Shown here in pieces: positions 16,509-24,270 of a stretch of 64,000 nucleotides of DNA (positions are counted from its first letter, which is position 1; each line of letters starts with the position of its first letter). The notes below the pieces were generated by a model, which was not told the origin of the DNA, searched no databases, and saw only the letters and a program-made list of their open reading frames with translations. A program made the translations under genes and the position numbers. Source of the DNA: an uncultured Draconibacterium sp. (GTDB lineage Bacteria > Bacteroidota > Bacteroidia > Bacteroidales > Prolixibacteraceae); contig NZ_OY776414.1 of NCBI RefSeq assembly GCF_963675585.1, positions 3,761,001 to 3,825,000 on the forward strand. Direction: 5' to 3'.

Positions 16509-18641
16509 ATGAAAACAATTTTAGCAATTATCTTACTTTTTTCCCTCACATTGGGACATGCCCAAACGCGAATAAGCGGAAATGTTTTATCCAAAAACGG
16601 AGAGGCAATTCCGGGCGTTAATATTTTTATTGAAAACACATACGACGGTGCCAGTTCGGATGGTGATGGCAACTTTAGTTTTACCACCACAGAAAAAGGA
16701 ATACAAACATTAATTGCTTCATCCATTGGCTATAAAACCTGGCGAAATGAAATAGATCTTTCGTCCGACGTTTCAATCGAAATTACCATAGCAGAAAGCG
16801 TAAATACATTGGATGCCGTAACCATTACTGCCGGAAGTTTCACCGCTGACGATGAAGGGCGAGCCTCGGTAATGAAACCTTTGGATGTGTACACTACACC
16901 AAGTGCCAATGGCGATGTAATGGCGGCGATTCGAACCATGCCCGGCACCCAGGCAGCAAGAGACGACGGACGTATACTTGTGCGTGGCGGCGATTCATAC
17001 GAAACAGCTACCTATGTTGACGGCTTAATTGCAGCAAAACCATATTATTCGAAAACGCCGGATGTGGCAACGCGTGGAAGATTTGCGCCTTCGCTTTTTA
17101 GCGGTGTACAGTTTAATACCGGTGGTTATTCAGCCGAATATGGTCAGGCGCTTTCGTCGGTTCTGGTTCTGAATTCAAGTGGTTTGGCCGAAACTGATGT
17201 TACCGGTGTATCATTAATGAGCATTGGTGCCGAGGCAAATACAACCCGGCGCTGGGACAAAACATCACTAACTTTATCAGGAAGTTATACAAATCTTGAA
17301 GTTTACGACAAAGTATTTAATCGCAGTATTGATTGGGAAAAACCCGTTGAATCGGGAAATGTTTCAGCCATTTTTCGTTACAAACCCAATTCGTCCGGAA
17401 TTTTTAAAGCCTATGTTACAGCCGATCGGGGAGATCTTGCCTACAATACCCCAATGGGAACCGACGGGAATTCGATGTTAATTTCCAATAGCGGAACCAC
17501 TGTTTATTCTAATTTATCGTATCGGGACTGTTTGTCTGAAAAAACGTGCTACAGAATTGGAGTTTCTTCCACATACCAAAACAACAACCTGGGTCTCAAA
17601 TTGGACGATGTAAACACAAGAGAGTACAACATCGAGAGCCGTTTTGCAATAGTTCACGACATATCCGATGCAGTTAAGCTTACCTGGGGAGCCAACGAAA
17701 CATTCAACACCTACACGCAGGAGTATACTTCTTTTGAAGGACCAACATTTTCGGGTGATTTTAACGACCATCTTGTTGCTGCCTTTGTCGAACCGGAAAT
17801 AAAATTTAGTAAAAACTTAGCCGTTCGTCCTGGGATACGCTCTGAATATTCGAGCGTAATCAACAAATGGAATGTGGCCCCCCGATTTGCACTGGCCTGG
17901 AAAACCGGCAAAGAAGCGCAACTGTCAGGTGCCTGGGGAATGTATTACCAAACTCCGCAAGCCGATTATTTAAAGCTAAACACCAATCTGAATTTTGAGC
18001 AAGCAACACACTATATTTTAAGCTACCAATTTGGGAATGTATCAGATCGGTTGTTTCGGGCTGAAGCATACTACAAAAACTACTCACAGCTGATAAGCTA
18101 CGAAACAGGCGAAAACACCTTGCCCCAAAATCTTCAGAACAACGGCAACGGATACGCAGGTGGACTTGATATTTTTTGGCGCGATCAGAAAAGCATTAAA
18201 GGTTTCGACTACTGGATCACCTATTCGTACATCGACACAAAACGCAAATACAAATACTACCCCGAAAAAGCTACACCCGATTTTATATCCAATCATACAG
18301 TTTCGTTTGTAGGAAAATATTGGGTAAATAAAATAAACACCCAATTCGGTGGCTCATTTACCGCAGCCAGTGGCCGACCATACAACGATCCGGGGACAAC
18401 CGCTTTTAACGACAAAAAAACCAAACCCTACACTGATTTAAGCCTGAATTTAAGCCACATCTTCTACATCGGCAACCAGTATTCAGTTTTGTACTGTTCG
18501 TTAAATAATGTGTTGGGCAACGACAATGTTCTTAGCTACCGCCCTACCGGAATTGAAAGTACACAGGAAAGCAGTTCCCTTGTCCCTGTGAAACGCGATT
18601 TAAAACGGATGGTATTTGTAGGATTGTTTCTGAATTTTTAA
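16509..18641 (+). CDS. TonB-dependent outer-membrane receptor with carboxypeptidase-regulatory N-terminus
   Basis: A 710-residue precursor with signal MKTILAIILLFSLTLGHAQ. Residues about 20-105 form a carboxypeptidase-regulatory-like domain (GEAIPGVNIFIENTYDGAS). Then come the plug (DVMAAIRTMPGTQAARDDGRILVRGG, in part; VDGLIAAKPYY) and a barrel rich in aromatic strands. Its length is on the short side for SusC-type proteins, and no SusD partner follows, so a siderophore, metal or small-ligand receptor is more likely than a polysaccharide importer. A helical-repeat protein and a LytS/LytTR pair follow on the same strand; the four may form one sensing/uptake module. Confidence 0.88.
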   Translation: MKTILAIILLFSLTLGHAQTRISGNVLSKNGEAIPGVNIFIENTYDGASSDGDGNFSFTTTEKGIQTLIASSIGYKTWRNEIDLSSDVSIEITIAESVNTLDAVTITAGSFTADDEGRASVMKPLDVYTTPSANGDVMAAIRTMPGTQAARDDGRILVRGGDSYETATYVDGLIAAKPYYSKTPDVATRGRFAPSLFSGVQFNTGGYSAEYGQALSSVLVLNSSGLAETDVTGVSLMSIGAEANTTRRWDKTSLTLSGSYTNLEVYDKVFNRSIDWEKPVESGNVSAIFRYKPNSSGIFKAYVTADRGDLAYNTPMGTDGNSMLISNSGTTVYSNLSYRDCLSEKTCYRIGVSSTYQNNNLGLKLDDVNTREYNIESRFAIVHDISDAVKLTWGANETFNTYTQEYTSFEGPTFSGDFNDHLVAAFVEPEIKFSKNLAVRPGIRSEYSSVINKWNVAPRFALAWKTGKEAQLSGAWGMYYQTPQADYLKLNTNLNFEQATHYILSYQFGNVSDRLFRAEAYYKNYSQLISYETGENTLPQNLQNNGNGYAGGLDIFWRDQKSIKGFDYWITYSYIDTKRKYKYYPEKATPDFISNHTVSFVGKYWVNKINTQFGGSFTAASGRPYNDPGTTAFNDKKTKPYTDLSLNLSHIFYIGNQYSVLYCSLNNVLGNDNVLSYRPTGIESTQESSSLVPVKRDLKRMVFVGLFLNF

Positions 18642-18667
18642 GAAAAGTTCCAATCCACAATTTATTA

Positions 18668-18830
18668 ACCACCTCACATCCGTCAGTTTACGGATTGACC
18701 CGTCCTAAAAGGAGGAGAAAGTTCGAAGTTCAAATAAATTCTGAAACAATAAACAGGCTTCCAGAAAGTAAATTTCCCCTCCTCCCAGGAGGGGGGCCGC
18801 GTTTACAGCGGTGGGGTGGTGAAATCTGCT
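18668..18830. repeat. Compound intergenic repeat between the TonB receptor and the next gene
   Basis: The 378-bp gap 18642-19019 holds CCGT-CAGTTT-ACGG (about 18680-18693), AAAGGAGG fragments, and CCCCTCCTCCCAGGAGGGG (18777-18794) followed by CCGCGTTTACAGCGGTGGGG. This is the Bacteroidota GGAGG-type repeat seen also at 117 and 3910, in degraded compound form. I see no gene in the gap. Confidence 0.5.
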
Positions 18831-19019
18831 ACATATTCTCTTAGATGCAACAGAATTCTCATTCCTCGTTCCCGGCATTCGAAATGACAATAAAAGAAAT
18901 CTACAGTTCATCCAACAGAATCAACAGTTCGGTCAGGAAGAATTTCAAAACCGCCCGATTCAACGGAACTTTGAATCAACAAATAAATCAAACAGTAATA
19001 AACATTAATATTCAAAATC

Positions 19020-19655
19020 ATGAAAACAATTATTACAATCTTTCTCGTAGCAATCGCAACAGTAGCTTTTTCTTCGAAATACGAAGAAACAATGAAAACC
19101 AACATCGACAAATTGTATGCTTTAAATTCATCGGTTGAATTACAAGCTTTGGCCAATCAGTTTGAGCGCATTGGAATTGCCGAACAAGACAAATGGCTGC
19201 CAAGTTATTACGCTGCCTATTGTTTTGTTCGTTCTACTTTTTTAGATGAAATGGATGCCGATGACAAACACAAACAACTGGACAAAGCACAAAGCCTGAT
19301 TGATGAACTTCAAAAGAAATACAGCGAAGAATCGGAAATTTGCGCGCTGCAGGCCCTGGTTTATCAACTTCGGATTACCGACATGAGCAAAGGTGCCAAA
19401 TACTCGATGAAAGCATCATCGGCAATTGCCGAAGCAGAAAAGTTAAATGCTGAGAATCCACGGGTCTATTACCTGCGCGGAAGCAACACATTTCACACTC
19501 CTAAATTTTTTGGCGGAGGTGCCGAAAAAGCCAAACCTGATCTGGAGAAAGCTGCCAAAATGTTTGAATCTGTAAAACAAACCGATCCATTAATGCCTAC
19601 CTGGGGAAATATTCATAACGGGCAGTTGCTCGAACAATGTGCTAATTTGGATTGA
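19020..19655 (+). CDS. Secreted helical-repeat (TPR-like) protein
   Basis: A 211-residue precursor with a short signal (MKTIITIFLVAIATVAFSS). The rest is helical, with TPR-like A/B helix periodicity (KHKQLDKAQSLIDELQKKY, SAIAEAEKLNAENPRVYYLRG, PDLEKAAKMFESVKQTDP). The motif NTFHTPKFFGGGAEKA is probably a loop. Located between a TonB receptor and a LytS kinase, it may be a periplasmic partner of either; this is inference. Its TGA stop is part of the first unit of a GATTGA repeat tract. Confidence 0.75.
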   Translation: MKTIITIFLVAIATVAFSSKYEETMKTNIDKLYALNSSVELQALANQFERIGIAEQDKWLPSYYAAYCFVRSTFLDEMDADDKHKQLDKAQSLIDELQKKYSEESEICALQALVYQLRITDMSKGAKYSMKASSAIAEAEKLNAENPRVYYLRGSNTFHTPKFFGGGAEKAKPDLEKAAKMFESVKQTDPLMPTWGNIHNGQLLEQCANLD

Positions 19656-19712
19656 TGGAGATTGATAAAAGATTGATGGAGATTGATTGTTTCAAGCGAA
19701 CAATCAATCTCC
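19650..19712. repeat. GATTGA helical-period tract 1 plus 14-bp hairpin
   Basis: GATTGA occurs at 19650, 19660, 19671 and 19681, about one helix turn apart; the first supplies the stop codon. The last unit is part of a perfect inverted repeat: GGAGATTGATTGTT (19678-19691) pairs with AACAATCAATCTCC (19699-19712) over a 7-nt loop. That hairpin could act as a terminator. Confidence 0.65.
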
Positions 19713-19795
19713 TCAGGTTTTAAAAATCATTTCTTTATTCAACTTTCCAAAATTTATCTATCTTGAAAACTCAAAAATCAAATAAAACAATCTAC

Positions 19796-20833
19796 ATGCG
19801 TAAACGCGTAATGATAAACTGGCTGGTGGCCTTTGTTGTTTCCATCCTCATCGGGCTGATTACAACTGTTTTAATGGGTGGCTCGTTAAAAATGCCATTT
19901 ATGCAGTATGTCTGGAATGGCGGCTATTCCTTAAGCTTGGGTCTTCCTCTGTTTGCCAACGGCTACCTTTTTGGCTGGTTCGAAAAACGTTTTATCGACT
20001 GGGTAAACCGTCCGGTGCAAAGTGTAATTCGGGCATTACTGATGCATGCCCTTTATTCAAGTTTTGTTATCTGGGTAGTTAACTGGTTTTGGTTTATTTA
20101 CATCATGGATCGCGAATGGGAGTTGTTCTGGATGCACAACCGCGGAACCATTATTGCTGAATACATCATTTTCATTATTATTGCAGCCATTATTTATGCC
20201 ATGTCGTTTTTTAAAGCCTGGCGCAACGAACTGCAACAAAAAGAAGAAGTTAAACGACAATCGCTTGCATTACAGTACAAAGTTTTGCAAGACCAGATAA
20301 ATCCCCACTTTCTGTTTAACAGCTTAAATGTGCTGGGCAGTCTTATGGACATCGACATCAACAAAGCCAAAAATTTTAACCGCGAGCTGTCGCATTTTTA
20401 CCGCGACGTATTGCACTTTAAAGACCTCGATATTATCTCGCTGAAAGATGAAATCGACTTTGTAAAAAAATACATTTACTTGCAACAGATTCGTTTTGGG
20501 GAAGCACTGCAGGTAGACATAATTGCCAATCCAAAAGTAGATGGGAAGGTAATTCCTTTGTCGCTGCAGGCACTGGTTGAAAATGCCATTAAACACAACG
20601 AAATTTCACAAGCCAGTCCGCTAAACATTGTGATCGCCATTTCCGACGATTACGAGTTGGTGGTTGAAAACAACCTTCAAACCAAAACTCTTTTGGAGAA
20701 AACCAGTAAAACAGGGCTTAAAAATCTGGCCGGACGATACGAATACCTCACCGGTGAAAAAATGAGGATAACAAAAAACGACCATTATTTCAGGGTGAGT
20801 GTGCCGCTTATTAAGGTTGAGGAAGGGAGTTAG
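19796..20833 (+). CDS. LytS/YehU-family membrane sensor histidine kinase
   Basis: I choose ATG 19796 (MRKRVMINWLVAF); an in-frame TTG at 19763 would add 11 residues. The 345-residue protein has four hydrophobic segments in the first 145 residues, then the His_kinase module with phosphoacceptor His171 in QINPHFLFNSLNVLGS. ATP-binding features follow in LVENAIKHNEIS and TGLKNLAGRYEYLTG. It partners with the LytTR regulator encoded 238 bp downstream. Such pairs often respond to cell-envelope or nutrient signals; the ligand is unknown. Confidence 0.9.
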   Translation: MRKRVMINWLVAFVVSILIGLITTVLMGGSLKMPFMQYVWNGGYSLSLGLPLFANGYLFGWFEKRFIDWVNRPVQSVIRALLMHALYSSFVIWVVNWFWFIYIMDREWELFWMHNRGTIIAEYIIFIIIAAIIYAMSFFKAWRNELQQKEEVKRQSLALQYKVLQDQINPHFLFNSLNVLGSLMDIDINKAKNFNRELSHFYRDVLHFKDLDIISLKDEIDFVKKYIYLQQIRFGEALQVDIIANPKVDGKVIPLSLQALVENAIKHNEISQASPLNIVIAISDDYELVVENNLQTKTLLEKTSKTGLKNLAGRYEYLTGEKMRITKNDHYFRVSVPLIKVEEGS

Positions 20834-20860
20834 GGAATGAGTAATTGGGTAATTGAGGGA

Positions 20861-20886
20861 GATTGATTTAGATTGAAAGAGATTGA
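20861..20886. repeat. GATTGA helical-period tract 2
   Basis: GATTGA at 20861, 20871 and 20881, exactly 10 bp apart, beginning 27 bp after the LytS stop codon. Flanking DNA is A/G-rich and has no open frame of interest. Confidence 0.65.
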
Positions 20887-20914
20887 GAAAGTTTTTAGTC
20901 GCAGTCGCAGTTTA

Positions 20915-20946
20915 CCGAAAGTCATTCTGAGCGAAGTCGAAGGATA
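20915..20946. repeat. GTCATTCTGAGCGAAGTCGAAGGAT-type dispersed repeat
   Basis: A short copy of a repeat very common in Bacteroidota intergenic DNA. It lies between lytS- and lytTR-type genes, amid other small repeats (ACTTGTAACT / ACTTGCAACTTGTAGCT at 21000-21065). Confidence 0.6.
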
Positions 20947-21071
20947 GACGGATTGAATGTAATAATGCTTTAATAAAAAACTCTCGGCTCGAAACTCGTA
21001 ACTTGTAACTAAAAACCATAAATGCTAAAATCAGGCTTGAAGCTTATAACTTGCAACTTGTAGCTAGAAAC

Positions 21072-21839
21072 ATGAAAATACTAATAGTAGAAGACGAACC
21101 CCTGGCAGCTGCACAACTGGCGGCTCATATTTCGGCATTACAACCGAAGGCACAAATTATGGCCGTATGCGATACAGTAAAAGCCACGGTTGAATGGCTA
21201 AAAAACAACGAAGCACCTGAGCTGGCCTTTTTTGATATTCAACTGGGCGACGGATTAAGTTTCGGGATTTTTGAACAAGTTGAATTTACCTCTCCCGTTA
21301 TTTTTACCACGGCTTTTGATCAGTATGCCATCCAGGCATTTAAAGTGAATAGCATCGATTACCTCCTGAAACCCATCGACCGTGCCGATCTTGAAAAAGC
21401 CCTCATCAAATTCGAACAACTTACGCTACCCAAAACGTCGAACATTACACCGGGAATTTTACAGGAAATTGTATCGTCGCTTAAAACAAAAAACTACAAA
21501 GAACGCTTTTTGGTTAAAGTGGGTACACACCTACGCGTAATAGAAACAAGTGACGTACTCTATTTTTATAGCTTCGAAAAAGGGACATACGCAAAACTTT
21601 CGGATGGTAAAGATTACCTGCTCGACCAGAGTCTGGAACTGGTAGAAGGGATGATTGATCCGAAAGTATTTTTCCGCATCAACCGCAAATATTTGGTTGC
21701 CTTAAAAAGCATCAGCGACGTGGTGACCTACAGCAACTCGCGTTTAAAAATAAAAGTTATGCAGGCCAACGACGACGACTTTCTGGTGGCCCGCGAAAAA
21801 GTGAAAGACTTTAAAAACTGGCTGGAGGGGGAGGATTGA
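21072..21839 (+). CDS. LytTR-family response regulator
   Basis: Start chosen at ATG 21072 (MKILIVEDEPLAAAQ); an upstream TTG would add seven residues with no function. The 255-residue protein has a receiver domain with phospho-acceptor Asp55 (LAFFDIQLGDG), TTAFDQYAIQAF and the KP motif in YLLKPIDR. A linker leads to a LytTR DNA-binding domain (about 150-255: RFLVKVGTHLRVIETSDVLY, FFRINRKYLVALKSI). It is the cognate partner of the LytS kinase upstream. Its TGA stop is the end of the first GATTGA unit of tract 3. Confidence 0.92.
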   Translation: MKILIVEDEPLAAAQLAAHISALQPKAQIMAVCDTVKATVEWLKNNEAPELAFFDIQLGDGLSFGIFEQVEFTSPVIFTTAFDQYAIQAFKVNSIDYLLKPIDRADLEKALIKFEQLTLPKTSNITPGILQEIVSSLKTKNYKERFLVKVGTHLRVIETSDVLYFYSFEKGTYAKLSDGKDYLLDQSLELVEGMIDPKVFFRINRKYLVALKSISDVVTYSNSRLKIKVMQANDDDFLVAREKVKDFKNWLEGED

Positions 21840-21869
21840 TGAAGATTGAAGGGATTGAGAAAAGATTGA
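21834..21869. repeat. GATTGA helical-period tract 3
   Basis: GATTGA at 21834, 21844, 21853 and 21864 (spacings 10, 9 and 11). The first unit carries the LytTR stop codon, the same arrangement as tract 1. Confidence 0.65.
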
Positions 21870-21920
21870 AAGGAACGAATTATACTTGTGCCAGCTAAGA
21901 ATTGTCTTTCTGCTCTAGTT

Positions 21921-22130
21921 CTGAAGCTTTCAGCAACATTGCTTCATCGACATTCTCTATGGAATTATCTTGCAGCTATGTGGAATATCTATGACTCCTT
22001 AGGGAATTATGTCTCGGAGACATTGCTTAGGCTTTCGGCACGCTTGCTTCATCGATATTCTCTATGGAATTATTCTTCTGACGTTTGGAACATCTATGGT
22101 TCCATATGGAATTGCCCTGCGGAGATATTG
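21921..22130. repeat. Two diverged 105-bp tandem repeat units (intergenic)
   Basis: Unit 1 (21921-22025) and unit 2 (22026-22130) share GCTTCATCGAYATTCTCTAT, WGGAATTAT and GGAGAYATTGCTT blocks. Because 105 is a multiple of three, one plus-strand frame stays open (21888-22184) and reads as 35-residue repeats (LSATLLHRHSLWNY / LSARLLHRYSLWNY). No ribosome-binding site, signal or known fold supports a gene, so I annotate it as a repeat. Confidence 0.6.
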
Positions 22131-22234
22131 CTTTATAAAAATTCCGTATCGCGCATCCTCAATAAAACAGCCTATGGTTGGTAGGCAGTCTTGCATGCAA
22201 AAACCGACGTAGCACAAAGACAGATACCTGTATC

Positions 22235-23491
22235 TTACCTCCCTGATTCAGCCTTGACCGGAATAACCAAGGCACGTCTTTGTCGCGATTTTAAACCGAT
22301 CAGGTTGACCGAGACAACAAGCAGAATTCCACTCAAAATTGTCAGAAATGCAAAATTTAGCTGATCGAAAAGGAAACCATACAAAGCAAAGGCTACCGGC
22401 AGGGTGATATCGCCAACCAACGACGAAATTGCTGCAACACGCCCCAACTTTTCTTTGGGTGTATCGGTTTGAATAAAGGTTTTCCAGTTAATGGAAGCAT
22501 ATACAATGCAATAACCAATTACAAAAACGGGAGGTATAAATAACCACACTGACAGATGGTCGAAGTAAGCGATACTGCCAATACCGATGAAACAACAAGC
22601 TAAGATTGTAAAAATTTTAGGCAGCATATCGGCTTTAAACTTATCGGAATGCAAACGACTTAAAAACAGCGCTCCCACAATAAAACCTGCGCCCAAAACC
22701 GCTTCTAAAATACCCAAAAGATTGAGGTTGTTGTTTGATACAAACTTTGCCATAACCGGAAGCATCACAGAAACAGCACCCACAAAAAAATGTGCCGCAA
22801 ATATGTAAAACAAAAGATGTAATAGTTTTTCGTTGCCCCAAACATATACCAATCCCTCTTTTATGTCGCTCGTTAAAACCCTTCCTTTTTTCAGTTTTTT
22901 ATCCGAAGCAATTTTCCACACTGTCTTTTTATGATTGTAGCGAATAAATACTTCGAAAAAAGCAGAAAGCAGAAAAGATACACCATTCAAATAAAATGCT
23001 CCCGAATATCCCACCCCCGCCACAACAGCAACACCTGCAAATGGTCCCGCCACCTTTGCAACACCATCAACCAACTGCACCAACGAATTGGCATTTCCCA
23101 ATTTATTTTTTGATACAATGTGCGGGATAATGCTGGTTACTGCCGGATTAAAAAATGCCGACGACAGCGAAACAATGACAGTTATTGCAAATACAGAAAA
23201 AAGAGAAAGGCTACCAAATTGAAATAATATACCAAGCAAAACAATTCCGACACCGCGCACCACATCGGCAATAACTAGCACATTTTTCAGATTTGATTTG
23301 TCGATAACTGCCCCGGCAACAAGTCCCAAAAGCACCATGGGCAAGGTAGCCGACAATAAATACAAACCCATAATTGTTGGCGAGTTGGTAACTTCCAGAA
23401 TCCACCAGGCAATGGCAATTGCGTACATTCTGTCGCCAAGTGCCGATACCAGCTGACCGGTCCAGAGCAACACTAAATTTTTACTTTGCAT
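22235..23491 (-). CDS. MFS transporter, probable drug or metabolite exporter
   Basis: A 418-residue major-facilitator protein with about 12 hydrophobic segments. The N-terminal half starts LVLLWTGQLVSALGDRMYAI, typical of the MFS_3/enterobactin-exporter (EntS-like) group, with motif-A-like LVAGAVIDKSNLKNVL. The cytoplasmic loop is basic (KLKKGRVLTSDIKEG). Downstream of a Crp/Fnr-type regulator on the same strand (52 bp), so the pair may be one unit in which the regulator controls efflux. Substrate unknown. Confidence 0.88.
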   Translation of the reverse strand: MQSKNLVLLWTGQLVSALGDRMYAIAIAWWILEVTNSPTIMGLYLLSATLPMVLLGLVAGAVIDKSNLKNVLVIADVVRGVGIVLLGILFQFGSLSLFSVFAITVIVSLSSAFFNPAVTSIIPHIVSKNKLGNANSLVQLVDGVAKVAGPFAGVAVVAGVGYSGAFYLNGVSFLLSAFFEVFIRYNHKKTVWKIASDKKLKKGRVLTSDIKEGLVYVWGNEKLLHLLFYIFAAHFFVGAVSVMLPVMAKFVSNNNLNLLGILEAVLGAGFIVGALFLSRLHSDKFKADMLPKIFTILACCFIGIGSIAYFDHLSVWLFIPPVFVIGYCIVYASINWKTFIQTDTPKEKLGRVAAISSLVGDITLPVAFALYGFLFDQLNFAFLTILSGILLVVSVNLIGLKSRQRRALVIPVKAESGR

Positions 23492-23543
23492 AACTGTTTT
23501 GTTCTTTACTCGCCGGCAAAGGAAATAACAATCAGTATGCTTT

Positions 23544-24062
23544 TCATTTACATTTGTTGATAAAGCTCTTACGCGCCCTGCTTAGTTGTGTGGGTGTAAT
23601 TCCTAAAAAATTGGCGATGTGATAATGAGGTATCCGGTTAATCAGCCCGGGGTAATCTTTCAAAAAGCGTTCGTATTTTTCTGAAGAATCAAGGTTTAGC
23701 AATGCAACCAGCCGCGATTGCAACTGCGAATTTAATTGTTGAAATGCTTTTGTTACCACCCGCGTAATATCAGAGTCCTTGTTAACATGCGACATAATTT
23801 CAGCATAATTGGCAATCGACAGCTCACAATCTTCGAGTGCCTGAATACACATCTGCACATTTACATTTGGAAGATAACTCCCGATAACCATGTCGCCTTC
23901 GCAGTAAAAATGTGTTGTAATTTCATCTCCGCTTGTATCCAACACAAAACCTCTGAGTACACCTTTCAGTAAGCGCCCAATTTTAGTACACTGACTTCCC
24001 TGTACCAGAAAGTACTCTCCCTTTTTTAATTGTATTGTTTCATGCAGCGATTGAATCAGCAT
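23544..24062 (-). CDS. Crp/Fnr-family transcriptional regulator
   Basis: A 172-residue protein. The N-terminal cyclic-nucleotide-binding-like barrel (LKKGEYFLVQGSQCTKIGRL; FYCEGDMVIGSY) lacks the canonical cAMP-binding Arg-Ser pocket as far as I can see. A dimerisation helix and a short C-terminal helix-turn-helix (YHIANFLGITPTQLSRARKS) follow. This compact form is very common in Bacteroidota, often next to the transporter or enzyme it controls. It stands directly upstream of the MFS gene. Confidence 0.88.
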   Translation of the reverse strand: MLIQSLHETIQLKKGEYFLVQGSQCTKIGRLLKGVLRGFVLDTSGDEITTHFYCEGDMVIGSYLPNVNVQMCIQALEDCELSIANYAEIMSHVNKDSDITRVVTKAFQQLNSQLQSRLVALLNLDSSEKYERFLKDYPGLINRIPHYHIANFLGITPTQLSRARKSFINKCK

Positions 24063-24219
24063 TTTCCGGGTGTGTTTTACTAATTTATTTGATGATAATG
24101 CGAAACGAATGTAGTGAAAATTAGCAGTATGAAAAAAACAGTCCTCAAAACGGTCTGACTATAAGCACTGCCTGCCTCGTAAAACCAGAACGAATTGCAA
24201 GGTATGAATGATTTTAAAA

Positions 24220-24249
24220 ATAGAGGCCTTCCAACCGGAAAGCCTCTAT
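24220..24249 (-). terminator. Strong intrinsic terminator of the PHP-like T9SS gene
   Basis: A 13-bp stem (24220-24232 with 24237-24249, one G-U pair) around the loop AACC, with A-rich DNA below it, giving T-rich RNA after the hairpin on the minus strand. It lies 22 bp beyond the stop at 24271. Confidence 0.8.
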
Positions 24250-24270
24250 ATTATTATACTATCTATTCAT

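Noticed and set aside
18845-19138. 97-codon frame overlapping the start of the TPR-like gene
   Set aside because: It overlaps the signal-peptide coding region of the gene at 19020 in another frame, and its composition is Asn/Ser-rich low complexity.
21888-22184. 98-codon open frame over the 105-bp repeat as a gene
   Set aside because: The open frame is explained by a repeat length divisible by three; no ribosome-binding site, promoter or recognisable fold, and a second long open frame exists in the same DNA.
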